This document shows, in pieces, positions 1 to 8,581 of a stretch of DNA of 64,000 nucleotides. The position numbers and the translations under genes were made by a program. The notes under the pieces are model-generated. The model was given only the letters and a program-made list of their open reading frames with translations. It was not told where the DNA came from and did not search any database. Origin of the DNA: Tepidanaerobacteraceae bacterium. Lineage in GTDB: Bacteria; Bacillota; Thermosediminibacteria; Thermosediminibacterales; Tepidanaerobacteraceae. The DNA lies in contig JANLFP010000007.1 in NCBI GenBank assembly GCA_024655905.1, positions 62,001 to 126,000 of the forward strand, given 5' to 3'. Position 1 is the first letter of the stretch, and every line of letters starts with the position of its first letter.

Positions 1-2
1 GA

Positions 3-356
3 GGCACCATTGTAAATATATCTTCCATCTCCGCCGTTGTTTCTTCCCCGAATAGGGGTGAATACTGCATTTCCAAAGCGGGTATTTCAATGCTTACCAA
101 ATTATATGCTGATCGCCTCGCAAAAGAAGGCATATTGGTGCATGAAGTCCGACCGGGCGTTATTGACACGGATATGACTTCCAAAGTCAGGGAAAAATAT
201 GATGCGTTGATTCAGAGCGGTCTGTTTCCGATTAATCGCTGGGGAAAACCGGAGGATGTGGCAGCGGCGGTTTCCGCTCTATGCTCGGATAAATTTCTTT
301 ATACCACCGGGGACCACATATATGTCGACGGCGGCTTCCACATTCAAAGGCTGTAA
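3..356 (+). CDS. SDR-family oxidoreductase, C-terminal part (5' end outside window)
   Basis: The reading frame is open from the window edge to TAA at 354. It encodes the second half of a short-chain dehydrogenase/reductase. The stretch NISSISA is followed by the YCISK form of the catalytic YxxxK motif, then by VRPGVIDTDM and the C-terminal TGDHIYVDGG typical of classical SDRs. The Ser and Tyr-Lys catalytic residues are visible; the NAD(P)-binding TGxxxGxG is upstream and not seen. Family knowledge allows reduction or oxidation of a sugar, keto acid or ketoacyl group; the substrate cannot be told. It runs straight into the cupin gene and probably shares its operon. Confidence 0.9.
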   Translation, partial: GTIVNISSISAVVSSPNRGEYCISKAGISMLTKLYADRLAKEGILVHEVRPGVIDTDMTSKVREKYDALIQSGLFPINRWGKPEDVAAAVSALCSDKFLYTTGDHIYVDGGFHIQRL

Positions 357-381
357 ATCCTATAAGGGGAGAGTGTTGAGG

Positions 382-759
382 GTGAATGTGAACAATGTTG
401 AATCGGTGGCGGGCATCGATTTTCCGGCAGGCAGATGCACCCGCGTGCTGGTGGGGCCCGGAGCGCCGATGGAAGCCAGGAATTTTGTCATAGGCCATGT
501 AACCATATATCCCGGTGGATGCGTGCCCGTGCATTCCCATGAACAGGAAGAAGTATATTTGATTGTGAGCGGCAAGGGCGTTATGCGCATTGGAGATGAA
601 GAACATTGTATAGGCCCGGGCGACTATGTCTATATCCATCCCGGTTCAGAGCATATCCTGAAAAATACTTCAAATGAAAACATGATAATGATTTTCTGCT
701 ATGCTCCGAAAAGCATCGCAGAACATTGGAAGCTGGAGCAGGAAGGCAAATTAAAATAA
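382..759 (+). CDS. small cupin-domain protein
   Basis: A single-domain cupin of about 125 residues. Motif 1 (HSHEQEEVYLIVSG) carries the two His and one Glu metal ligands, and motif 2 (GDYVYIHPGSEH) carries the third His, so metal binding should be intact. Such proteins are isomerases, dioxygenases or binding proteins; nothing here fixes the role. The frame is open upstream within the SDR gene, but an AGGGGAG site at 365-371 favours a start near GTG 382 (TTG 376 and GTG 373 are alternatives). It lies 25 bases after the SDR stop and 89 bases before the flavoprotein, which suggests one operon. Confidence 0.85.
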   Translation: MNVNNVESVAGIDFPAGRCTRVLVGPGAPMEARNFVIGHVTIYPGGCVPVHSHEQEEVYLIVSGKGVMRIGDEEHCIGPGDYVYIHPGSEHILKNTSNENMIMIFCYAPKSIAEHWKLEQEGKLK

Positions 760-848
760 ACCGGGGAGCCGGAAAAAATATACGTTCTCGGCTATGTCAT
801 GCATTTATAAGCAATTTTTAAATCACGAAATTTTCCGGAGGAAGATTT

Positions 849-2684
849 ATGAGAATCATAAAATGCGATATCCTTGTGGTTGGCGGCGGAGGCGCGGCTT
901 TGAGAGCCGCTATCGCAGCCAAAGAATATAATAAAGATTTAAAGGTCATGATTGCCACTAAAGGCAAGCTGGGGAAAAGCGGCGTCACCGCAACGGCCTG
1001 CTCGGATCGAATGGCCTTTCATGCCACGCTAGAGCACACGGAGCCCGGTGGTCCCGATTCCTGGCGGTACCATGCAGACGACATATACCGCATAGGAGGC
1101 ATGGTTTCGGATTATAATCTGGCCGAAGTCCTGGCGCAAAAAGCAAAAGATGCCTTTGAATATTTGGATGGGCTCGGCGTGCCTTTTGTAAAGAAAAACG
1201 GCCTGCCGGACCAGTTCGTAACCGATGGTTCGGAGTATGCCAGGGCATGTTACACAGGGCCTTACACCGCGGTTCATATAGAAGAAGCTCTGATGAGAAG
1301 ATTTGAAGAAATGAATATAGGAGTGCTGGATTTTTGCATGGTGGCGAAGCTCGTTAAAAAACACGAACGGGTAATAGGAGCAATAGCTCTTGATACCAGA
1401 GAAATGGATTTTGAAAAAGCCGTCATCCCAATATCAGCCGGAGCGGTAATCCTTGCCGCCGGGGGGGGAGGCATGATCTATGAGCATAATGTTTTTCCGG
1501 CGGGCATGACCGGGGATGGATACGCCCTGGCTTATGAAGCGGGGGCCGAGCTCGTAAATATGGAATTCATACAGATGGGGATAGCCTCAACCAAAACAAA
1601 ATTCAACTGTTCGGGGAGCATGATGAGGGCTGTGCCGCGCCTCATCAACGATTCCGGCGAGGAATTTTTAAAAAAATATTTTCCGGAAGGCACATCATGC
1701 GAAGAAATTTGCAATACCCTGTTCAAAAAGGGTGCCAGCTGGCCCGTGTCATACGAGCACAAGACCCATATCATAGACATCGCACTTTATAAAGAAATGA
1801 AGGCAGGGCGAAGAATTTTCCTCGATTACAGCAAAAATCCGGAAGGATTCAGATTCGACATGCTTTCCGAAGAAAACCGGTTGAGATACCGGAGGGAACA
1901 GAACCGCGACCTCGGAGCGCAGAAGAGAAACGAATCCCCACTATGCAGACTTATGGAAATAAACGAACCCTCCGTTAGGTGGTTTTCCGACAGAGGCATT
2001 GATTTGACAAAAGGCGAACTCATAGAAGTGGCGGCATGTGCGCAGCATTTCCAGGGAGGCGTGAAAATCGATGAACACGCCAGGACAACCGTTCATGGGT
2101 TGTGGGCTGTAGGAGAAACAGCCGGCGGACAGCACGGAGCAAACAGGCCCGGCGGCAATGCTCTGCTGGACTGCCAGGTGTTCGGCAGGATAGCGGGTGA
2201 AGACGCTGCGCGCGAGGTGCTGCAAAAGGGCAACAATATGAATGATATAGCCGGTTTAATCGAAGATGACGCAATAAAGCTCGTACAAATGCTGAATTCT
2301 GCTGATGACGGCGAAGTCAGCGCGGAAAAAATGCGAAAACAAATGCAGAGGATAGTGGAGAGCGGGGCAGGAGTGGTGCGGACCGGCGAAGGACTTCAAA
2401 AAGCCCTCCAGGAATTGCAGAAGCTTAAAATTAAAAGGCATTTTGTCGATGAACACGGCCCTGCATATTTTATGGAAAATAAAAACATGCTGATGGTGGC
2501 CCAAATGGTGATGGAAGCGGCACTCATGCGAGACGAAAGCAGGGGGCCCCACCTGAGGTTTGCAAGATATGAGGACAATACGCCGATGGAAAGACGTGAC
2601 CCCGAATGGGGAAAGTATATAGTGATTTACAAAAATGGCGGGGATATGATTCTCGAAAAAAGAAAACCGCAGACGCCAAAATGA
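849..2684 (+). CDS. fumarate reductase/succinate dehydrogenase-type FAD flavoprotein
   Basis: A 611-residue FAD_binding_2 family protein. Residues 7-20 (DILVVGGGGAALRA) form the FAD Rossmann fold. Near residues 413-445, the GLWAVGETAGG and GANRPGGNALLD segments are the C-terminal FAD contacts of the SdhA/FrdA/AprA superfamily, and the last part resembles the Succ_DH C-terminal helical domain. No signal peptide or haem domain is present, so it is cytosolic. No partner Fe-S or membrane subunit gene lies beside it, so it is probably not a respiratory complex subunit. A GGAGGA site precedes ATG 849. It follows the SDR and cupin genes and precedes a TRAP transporter locus. The substrate is unknown. 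Confidence 0.85.
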   Translation: MRIIKCDILVVGGGGAALRAAIAAKEYNKDLKVMIATKGKLGKSGVTATACSDRMAFHATLEHTEPGGPDSWRYHADDIYRIGGMVSDYNLAEVLAQKAKDAFEYLDGLGVPFVKKNGLPDQFVTDGSEYARACYTGPYTAVHIEEALMRRFEEMNIGVLDFCMVAKLVKKHERVIGAIALDTREMDFEKAVIPISAGAVILAAGGGGMIYEHNVFPAGMTGDGYALAYEAGAELVNMEFIQMGIASTKTKFNCSGSMMRAVPRLINDSGEEFLKKYFPEGTSCEEICNTLFKKGASWPVSYEHKTHIIDIALYKEMKAGRRIFLDYSKNPEGFRFDMLSEENRLRYRREQNRDLGAQKRNESPLCRLMEINEPSVRWFSDRGIDLTKGELIEVAACAQHFQGGVKIDEHARTTVHGLWAVGETAGGQHGANRPGGNALLDCQVFGRIAGEDAAREVLQKGNNMNDIAGLIEDDAIKLVQMLNSADDGEVSAEKMRKQMQRIVESGAGVVRTGEGLQKALQELQKLKIKRHFVDEHGPAYFMENKNMLMVAQMVMEAALMRDESRGPHLRFARYEDNTPMERRDPEWGKYIVIYKNGGDMILEKRKPQTPK

Positions 2685-2844
2685 TGTATATTTTGAAAGT
2701 CGACCCGCCCTTCCCTTGCCCTGCGCCGCTAGATTATGTAGGCTGATGCGCTGCTTTTTGAAGTTTAGCAGTTATTGAAAAAATTTTTAAAGGTAGCAGG
2801 ATTTTTATAATTGACGTCGAAATATTTATAATATCAATATGACA

Positions 2845-2860
2845 ACGATTGCGCAAACGA
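2845..2860. promoter_or_regulatory. candidate LacI-family operator
   Basis: The segment ACGATTGCGCAAACGA has a TTGCGCAA core dyad centred between 2852 and 2853, about 45 bases before the LacI-family gene. LacI-type operators are CG-centred palindromes of this size, and autoregulation is common. The flanks are only partly symmetric, so this is a weak call. Confidence 0.3.
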
Positions 2861-2906
2861 TGCTACAAACAATTTCATTATTGCATTTTGGGGAGGGGCT
2901 TGGATT

Positions 2907-3899
2907 GTGGTTACCATCAAGGAAGTAGCTAAAAGAGCCGGCGTATCCGCCAGCACTGTATCTAGAACCCTCAGCGGCAAAATACCGGTGAATGAAGAAA
3001 CCAGGCAAAAAGTCTTGCAGGCTATAAATGAGTTGAACTATCATCCAAACATACTGGCGCAGGGGTTGAAGGACGGAAAGAGCAAAACCCTGGGGCTCAT
3101 CATACCAAACGTGCGCAATCTGGTGTTCCCTGCAGCTATAAGAGGGATTGAGGATACGGCGAAAAAACACGGCTATACTGTTGTTCTTTGCAATACTGAT
3201 GAAGATATTGATACAGAAAAGTTCTATATCGATAATCTGCGCAGGCGTTTGATTGATGGATTCATACTCTCCACGGCTCGGCCGGGGCATGAATACTTGC
3301 TCGATTTGAAAAAAGAAGGATTCCCTATGGTATTCCTCAACAGGCAGCTGGGCGAGGATGTGGATACCGTAGTCGTTGATAATTTCAAAGGAGCATATGA
3401 CGCTACAAAATACATGATATCAAGGGGACTCAAAAACATAGCCCTCATAAACGGGTGTATGGACATCTATCTTTACCGGCAGAGATTCGATGGGTATAAA
3501 AAAGCTCTGGAAGAAGCAAGCATCCCTTTAAAGGAGGAGTTGATAGTTCATGAAGTCTATGGCTGGGAAGACGGCTATCAAGCAATGAAAAATCTCCTGG
3601 AAAAAAACCTCAAAATAGACGGAGTGTTTGCCACCAGCGACCCTAAAGCTGTAGGAGCTTTGCGGGCCATAAAGGATTTTGGCCTGAAAGTCCCTGAAGA
3701 TATATCGGTGATGGGTTTTGACAATTCCGATATAGCTCCATTTCTGGAACCGCCTTTGACCACTGTTTCTCAGCCGTTTTACGATATGGGTGTAAAAGCC
3801 TGTGAAAGGCTGGTAAAGATAATTGAGGCCAAAAGGAAGCCAAAGGCGAAAGTGGAAGTACTGCCGGTGGAGCTGGTTGTCAGAAAGTCGGTTATATAA
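2907..3899 (+). CDS. LacI-family transcriptional regulator
   Basis: 330 residues. The N-terminal helix-turn-helix and hinge (VTIKEVAKRAGVSASTVSRTLSG) are canonical for LacI/GalR. They are followed by a periplasmic-binding-like effector domain from about residue 60 (TLGLIIPN) to the end (MGFDNSDIAPFLEPPLTTV). The GTG start at 2907 is supported by GGGGAGGGG at 2890-2898. It sits between the flavoprotein and the TRAP transporter genes in the same direction, so the likely job is to control this catabolic cluster in response to its substrate or an intermediate. A dyad at 2845-2860 may be its own operator. Confidence 0.95.
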   Translation: MVTIKEVAKRAGVSASTVSRTLSGKIPVNEETRQKVLQAINELNYHPNILAQGLKDGKSKTLGLIIPNVRNLVFPAAIRGIEDTAKKHGYTVVLCNTDEDIDTEKFYIDNLRRRLIDGFILSTARPGHEYLLDLKKEGFPMVFLNRQLGEDVDTVVVDNFKGAYDATKYMISRGLKNIALINGCMDIYLYRQRFDGYKKALEEASIPLKEELIVHEVYGWEDGYQAMKNLLEKNLKIDGVFATSDPKAVGALRAIKDFGLKVPEDISVMGFDNSDIAPFLEPPLTTVSQPFYDMGVKACERLVKIIEAKRKPKAKVEVLPVELVVRKSVI

Positions 3900-3986
3900 G
3901 CGAGGCTTTGCGTTTCAATCGCACCATTGCAAGCCCAGGAAACGATTCCCTAACCGCAGGCCGAGCGATGTGACGGCACATTTCTG

Positions 3987-4006
3987 GCAGAAAAGCAACT
4001 TTCTGC
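3987..4006 (+). other. small inverted repeat after the lacI-type gene
   Basis: GCAGAAA and TTTCTGC (7 bp) flank a 6-base loop between the regulator gene and dctP. The following bases (TTTGAAATC) are a poor U-tract, so this may be a weak terminator or a regulatory dyad. The rest of 3900-4110 shows no gene. Confidence 0.35.
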
Positions 4007-4110
4007 TTTGAAATCATCTCATGAAGGGGGGCTGGTTTTAGAGTTTAAAAGCATATGTTTGCTTTATAAAAACAAGTACATGTCCAAAATTTAAAGGGAG
4101 GGTTATTTCT

Positions 4111-5151
4111 GTGAAAAAGTTTTTCGTTATATGTCTTATTCTGATACTTTCAATTTCGCTTATCGCAGGATGCGGCCAAAAAGAAAAGCAGACGCAGGAG
4201 CAGAGCGGGAACAGCCAGGAGCAGGCATCGGACAATAGCCAGGATAAAATAATTATAAAATTGGGAGACGCTTTGGCAGAAAATCATCCCCATACTCAAT
4301 CCTACTACTTTTTTGCAAAAAGAGTGGCGGAACTCACCAATGGCAAAGTCGAAGTCCAGGTATTCCCGAACTCGCAGCTGGGAAACCAGAGAGACATGGT
4401 TGAAGGCTTGCAGATGGGAACCCTTCAAATGTGCAAATCCATGATGACGGTACTTGCCGGATTCCTGCCGGAAGTGCAGGTTTTTGACCTTCCGTATATT
4501 TTCAGAGACAGGGATCATTTCTACAAAGTGCTGGATGGCCCTGTTGGCCAGAGCTTTTTGCATGAAAAGCTGCCAAAAATAGGACTCGTCGGGATAGCGC
4601 TGTTCGATGCGGGCGTTAGGAGCGTGTATAACTCCAAACATCCCATAAAGACCTTGGATGACATGAAGGGCCTTAAACTCAGAGTTCCTGAAAGCCCGAT
4701 ATATATAGACATGATGGCCGCTTTCGGCGCCACAGGGACTCCCATGGCTGCAGGCGAAATGTATACCGCCCTTCAAACCCATGTAATCGATGGCGCCGAG
4801 AATGCCCCCATTTTTTACAATACCCAGAAACATTATGAGGTTTCAAAGTATTTTTCATACACAAACCATATCATGACGCCAGATGTGTTGATGATAAGCA
4901 AGAAATTCTACGATACACTGCCCAAAGACATCCAGGATGCGCTGCTTACGGCAGGACTAGAAACCCAGCAATATGAGAGAAAACTCTGGCAGGACCTTGA
5001 GAACAAAACCTTAGAAGACCTAAAGGCAAAAGGCGTTGAATTCAATGAAGTCGATACCGAACCGTTCAAGAAAGCAGCTCAAAAGGTATGGGAGAAATAT
5101 CAGGACAAACTGGGCAAAGATTTGATTCAGCAGATTGTTGACACAAAGTAA
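4111..5151 (+). CDS. dctP: TRAP transporter solute-binding lipoprotein (DctP family)
   Basis: 346 residues with a lipoprotein signal: a hydrophobic stretch, then LIAGC with the lipidated Cys at residue 21, and a Gln/Ser-rich linker. The mature part is a DctP-type binding protein, with the conserved LKLRVPES segment whose Arg binds the carboxylate of the ligand in this family. It captures an organic acid outside the membrane and delivers it to the DctQ/DctM permease encoded next. GTG 4111 is preceded by AAAGGGAGGG. A perfect stem-loop follows at 5169-5192. The ligand is not predictable beyond a carboxylate. Confidence 0.95.
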   Translation: MKKFFVICLILILSISLIAGCGQKEKQTQEQSGNSQEQASDNSQDKIIIKLGDALAENHPHTQSYYFFAKRVAELTNGKVEVQVFPNSQLGNQRDMVEGLQMGTLQMCKSMMTVLAGFLPEVQVFDLPYIFRDRDHFYKVLDGPVGQSFLHEKLPKIGLVGIALFDAGVRSVYNSKHPIKTLDDMKGLKLRVPESPIYIDMMAAFGATGTPMAAGEMYTALQTHVIDGAENAPIFYNTQKHYEVSKYFSYTNHIMTPDVLMISKKFYDTLPKDIQDALLTAGLETQQYERKLWQDLENKTLEDLKAKGVEFNEVDTEPFKKAAQKVWEKYQDKLGKDLIQQIVDTK

Positions 5152-5168
5152 GATAATGGTAAGATAAA

Positions 5169-5192
5169 GGGGTTTGGCGCAAGCCAAACCCC
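5169..5192 (+). other. intercistronic stem-loop between dctP and dctQ
   Basis: A perfect 10-bp stem (GGGGTTTGGC with GCCAAACCCC) closes a GCAA tetraloop, 18 bases after the dctP stop and 26 bases before the dctQ start. No T-run follows, so it is not a classical terminator. Such hairpins typically protect the upstream mRNA from 3' exonucleases or partly attenuate transcription, giving an excess of binding protein over permease. Confidence 0.8.
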
Positions 5193-5218
5193 GGATTCAA
5201 CTCCTTTGGAGGGATATT

Positions 5219-5698
5219 ATGACGGCTATAAGGAGATATCTTATAAAGTTTGAAGAATACCTTCTCGTTCTGCTCATAGGAGCCATGATTGCAGTAACTT
5301 TTGCACAGGTTTTTTTCCGGTTTGTGCTGAATTCGCCTCTGGCCTGGTCGGAAGAACTCGCGAGATATCTTTTTGTCTGGATAACTTTCATCGGCGCGAG
5401 CATAGCCCTGCACAGATGGGGACATTTTCAAGTTGATATAGTGGTGAATCTTTTTCCCCGTAAAGTAAAAAAGAAAATCGAGTCAGTTGTATATATATTG
5501 ATATTGGTTTTTGCCTTTATCATGATGTATTACGGCTTTGTTCTGGTACAATACGCTTCCGGACAGCTGTCTCCCGCACTTCAACTGAACATGGCGGTAC
5601 CGTATTTTGCACTGCCCTTGTCTGGCCTTCTTATATTTTTTCATACGCTTGAAAGATTATTATTTGATGATAACGGAGGAAAAGGGGAAGAAAAATGA
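5219..5698 (+). CDS. dctQ: TRAP transporter small permease (DctQ family)
   Basis: 159 residues with four predicted membrane helices (about 13-35, 48-66, 88-108 and 130-150) and the DctQ hallmark between helices 2 and 3 (WSEELARYLFVWITFIGA). It is the small membrane subunit that couples the binding protein to DctM. The frame is open further upstream, but TTGGAGGG at 5206-5213 sets ATG 5219 as start; an earlier start would lie inside the stem-loop. The stop overlaps the dctM start by four bases, so translation is coupled. Confidence 0.92.
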   Translation: MTAIRRYLIKFEEYLLVLLIGAMIAVTFAQVFFRFVLNSPLAWSEELARYLFVWITFIGASIALHRWGHFQVDIVVNLFPRKVKKKIESVVYILILVFAFIMMYYGFVLVQYASGQLSPALQLNMAVPYFALPLSGLLIFFHTLERLLFDDNGGKGEEK

Positions 5699-6972
5699 TG
5701 GCTATATTATTCCTGCTGCTGGCAGTATTTTGCCTCATGGGGTTGCCCGTAGCCTTTGCAATAGCCCTGGCTTCCACTTACGGCATCATCTCTTGCGGCA
5801 ATATTCCGCTAATGGTAGTGGTTCAAAGAATGTTTACACAAATAGATTCTTTCCCGCTCATGGCTGTTCCGTTTTTTATGCTGGCCGGAAATCTGATGGA
5901 TAGAGGCGGGATTTCGCTCAAAATCATTAACTTTGCCGGAAACCTGGTAGGCCATATAAGAGGCGGCCTGGCAATGGTATCGGTGGTGGCTTCAATGTTT
6001 TTTGCGGGCATATCTGGTTCTGCGTCTGCCGATAGTGCAGCCATAGGTTCGGTATTGATTCCGGCAATGGAAAAAAAGAACTATGGAAAAGGTTTTGCTG
6101 CAGCACTGACTGCCACTGCCGGGTCAATAGGAGTAATAATCCCCCCGAGCATCCCGATGGTGATATATGCTATTACGGGAAGCGTCTCAATAGGCAAATT
6201 GTTTTTAGGCGGATATATTCCGGGCTTGCTGATCGGTCTGGGCTTGATGGCAGTAAGCTATTATTTTGCCATAAAGAGGGGATATCCGGCCGAACCCAGA
6301 GCAAGTTTAAAAAGCCTTTGGAAAAGTTTCATAGAGTCGATATGGGCCCTTCTGATGGTGGTTATAATCATGGGAGGAATATTGAGCGGGGTTTTTACAG
6401 CCACAGAAGCTTCAGTGGTAGCGGTTGTATATTCCATCATAGTAGGCATGTTTGTATACAAACAGTTGAAATTGAGCGACCTCCCCAAAATTTTTGTGGA
6501 AAGCGGAGTGACCACTGCCATGGTGATGTTCTGCGTGGCAACGACAGCAATATTATCATGGATTCTTACAAATCAGCAGATTCCGATGAAAATGGCGGCT
6601 GCAATCTTATCGGTTACTCAAAACCCCATAATTATATTGTTATTAATAAACATTATACTTTTATTTTTGGGCACTATTCTTGACACCACGCCGGCCATTA
6701 TCCTGATAGTACCCATTTTGCTGCCCATTGTGACAAAATTGGGCATCGATCCCATACATTTTGGACTTATAACGGTTACAAATCTGGCAATAGGCTTATC
6801 CACACCGCCGGTTGGCATTACTTTATTTGTATCGTCCAGCATCGCAAACATGCCCATGTCCAAGATGTTCAAATCCTTAATACCATTCTGGGCTGTAATG
6901 ATTTTTGTCCTCGGATTGATTACATTTATTCCCGGAATAACCATGTACCTGCCGAACAAATTCATGCCGTAA
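5695..6972 (+). CDS. dctM: TRAP transporter large permease (DctM family)
   Basis: 425 residues, almost entirely hydrophobic, with about 12 membrane helices, the usual size for DctM. Family segments include GSASADSAAIGSVLIPAM, GSIGVIIPPSIPMVIY and GLSTPPVGITLFV. It forms the Na+/H+-driven transport channel with DctQ, while DctP supplies substrate. It starts at ATG 5695, overlapping the dctQ stop; the next codon is also ATG. The following 110 bases hold a CGGCCG inverted repeat before the UroD-like gene. Confidence 0.95.
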   Translation: MMAILFLLLAVFCLMGLPVAFAIALASTYGIISCGNIPLMVVVQRMFTQIDSFPLMAVPFFMLAGNLMDRGGISLKIINFAGNLVGHIRGGLAMVSVVASMFFAGISGSASADSAAIGSVLIPAMEKKNYGKGFAAALTATAGSIGVIIPPSIPMVIYAITGSVSIGKLFLGGYIPGLLIGLGLMAVSYYFAIKRGYPAEPRASLKSLWKSFIESIWALLMVVIIMGGILSGVFTATEASVVAVVYSIIVGMFVYKQLKLSDLPKIFVESGVTTAMVMFCVATTAILSWILTNQQIPMKMAAAILSVTQNPIIILLLINIILLFLGTILDTTPAIILIVPILLPIVTKLGIDPIHFGLITVTNLAIGLSTPPVGITLFVSSSIANMPMSKMFKSLIPFWAVMIFVLGLITFIPGITMYLPNKFMP

Positions 6973-7086
6973 AGAGGGGCAAATGTCTCGATTTGATTGC
7001 AATAGCACACGCGGCCGGAAATTGAATGAAGAAAAACGCCTTTTTGTGCAAATTCGGCCGAAAGCGTGAAAATCTGCCAGGGACGG

Positions 7087-8475
7087 GTGAAAAAATTGAG
7101 TGAATTGAAAACGCTGAAAATGGAAAGACAACAGATATTTCTCGACCTTTTCAGAGGGAATGTTCCTTCCAGAATACCGGTTAAAAATCCTCTTGCTTTC
7201 GATGCCATTGTCGAATACTCGAACATGAATCTTGCAGAGGCATATTGGGACGTGGCCAGAGCAGAAGAAGCCTTTGACAAAGTCTGCCGAGATTTTTACT
7301 CCGATGTTCTTCCGGGAAGCAATACCCAAAGGGCTCCTTCGTTTTATCAGCTTCTGGGGTCGAAATCTTTCGTCATGGCTTCCAACGGAGTTATGCAGCA
7401 CCCAAACGTTGAAGGCATGGTGCCGGAAGACTACGACGAATTTATAGCCTCACCCTATGATTGCATTATTGAAAGGATTTTACCCAGACTGTATACTGAA
7501 CTCGATACAGAAGACCACAATATTAAATCGCTGACCCTGGCCAAAGCTATGATGGCTTACGAAGATGAAGCGGAAACCTTTGGGTCTCTTTCGGCAAAAT
7601 TGCGCGCGAGGCACGGCTATGCGAGCATACCAGGAAGCCAGACGGAAGCGCCGTATGATTTTTTGGCGGACTGCTTCAGAAGTTTTACCGGAATTTCCAA
7701 AGACATAAGGCGAATCCCCGATAAAGTAGCGGCTGCCTGTGAAGCAGCAACGCCTCTGCTTATCAAAAAAGGAAGTATACCAGCTTCGTCTGATTTGAAA
7801 ATGACATTGATTCCGCTTCATATGGCTCCTTACATGCGCCTGAAGGACTTTGAAAAATTCTACTGGCCCACTCTGAAAGAACTGGTGGAATCGCTTGCCG
7901 ATATGGGGATTAATGTATTGCTGTTTTTGGAGAATGACTGGATGAGATATCTTGACTATCTTTATGAATTGCCGGAAAACATGATTCTGCGGTTTGAATA
8001 CGGAGACCCTAAGATTGTGAAAGATAGGTTGGGCAAAAAACATATCATCTCAGGATTTTATCCGATATCGCTGCTCCATGAAGGCACGAAAGAACAGTGC
8101 ATTGATAAGGCAAAAGAGCTGTTAGACATCATGGCACCCGGAGGAAGGTATTGGTTTGATTTCGACAAGAGCGCGCTTGATTTGCACGGAAATATCGTAG
8201 AAAATTTAAGGGCAGTTTTGGAGTATGTCTACAAAAACGGCAGATACTCCGAATCGGAGCGTGCCGGGAACGCAGAAAGGCCGGGTAGAGCTGACAAGTC
8301 AGACCAAATATTAAGTGAAATAGACAGAAAAATAAAATCAAAATATTTTGTTGTGTGGGAGAAATATAAGGAAAAACATTCGGAATTGGAAGGCCGACCC
8401 GAAGGCGTCATATCGGGAAAAATCCGCAAATATGAAGACATGATGTTCAATTTTATCATCAATCTGTGTTTGTGA
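7087..8475 (+). CDS. uroporphyrinogen decarboxylase (URO-D)-like protein
   Basis: About 460 residues, with the URO-D/MtaA superfamily fold suggested by VPSRIPVKNPLAFDA near the N-terminus, the SSDLKMTLIPLHMAPYMRLKDFEKFYWP segment in pieces mid-protein, and APGGRYWFDFDKS near the end (compare the PGGGY motif of the family). It is longer than HemE, and no other haem genes are nearby, so a corrinoid-linked methyltransferase-like or unknown catabolic role with the TRAP cluster is more likely than haem synthesis. The start is uncertain: GTG 7087, GTG 7066, TTG 7096 and ATG 7120 are all in frame. A hydrophilic linker rich in charged residues lies near 395-420. Confidence 0.7.
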   Translation: MKKLSELKTLKMERQQIFLDLFRGNVPSRIPVKNPLAFDAIVEYSNMNLAEAYWDVARAEEAFDKVCRDFYSDVLPGSNTQRAPSFYQLLGSKSFVMASNGVMQHPNVEGMVPEDYDEFIASPYDCIIERILPRLYTELDTEDHNIKSLTLAKAMMAYEDEAETFGSLSAKLRARHGYASIPGSQTEAPYDFLADCFRSFTGISKDIRRIPDKVAAACEAATPLLIKKGSIPASSDLKMTLIPLHMAPYMRLKDFEKFYWPTLKELVESLADMGINVLLFLENDWMRYLDYLYELPENMILRFEYGDPKIVKDRLGKKHIISGFYPISLLHEGTKEQCIDKAKELLDIMAPGGRYWFDFDKSALDLHGNIVENLRAVLEYVYKNGRYSESERAGNAERPGRADKSDQILSEIDRKIKSKYFVVWEKYKEKHSELEGRPEGVISGKIRKYEDMMFNFIINLCL

Positions 8476-8506
8476 TATAATTTAAAAATATCAGCGGAGC
8501 ATTAAT

Positions 8507-8546
8507 AAAAAGCCTCAAAAGGATTCATTCCTGATGAGGCCTTTTC
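8507..8546. terminator. bidirectional rho-independent terminator
   Basis: AAAAAGCCTCA and TGAGGCCTTTT form a stem (6 strong pairs plus A-T pairs with one mismatch), with A-rich and T-rich flanks on the two sides. It lies between two convergent genes, so it can end both the UroD-like transcript and the minus-strand ATPase transcript. Confidence 0.8.
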
Positions 8547-8581
8547 GTTTAATGAACAAGAGCGAGATTCCGGCGCATTTG

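Noticed and set aside
4150-4833. 227-codon minus-strand open frame inside dctP
   Set aside because: It is antisense to a complete DctP gene with signal peptide, without a start signal of its own.
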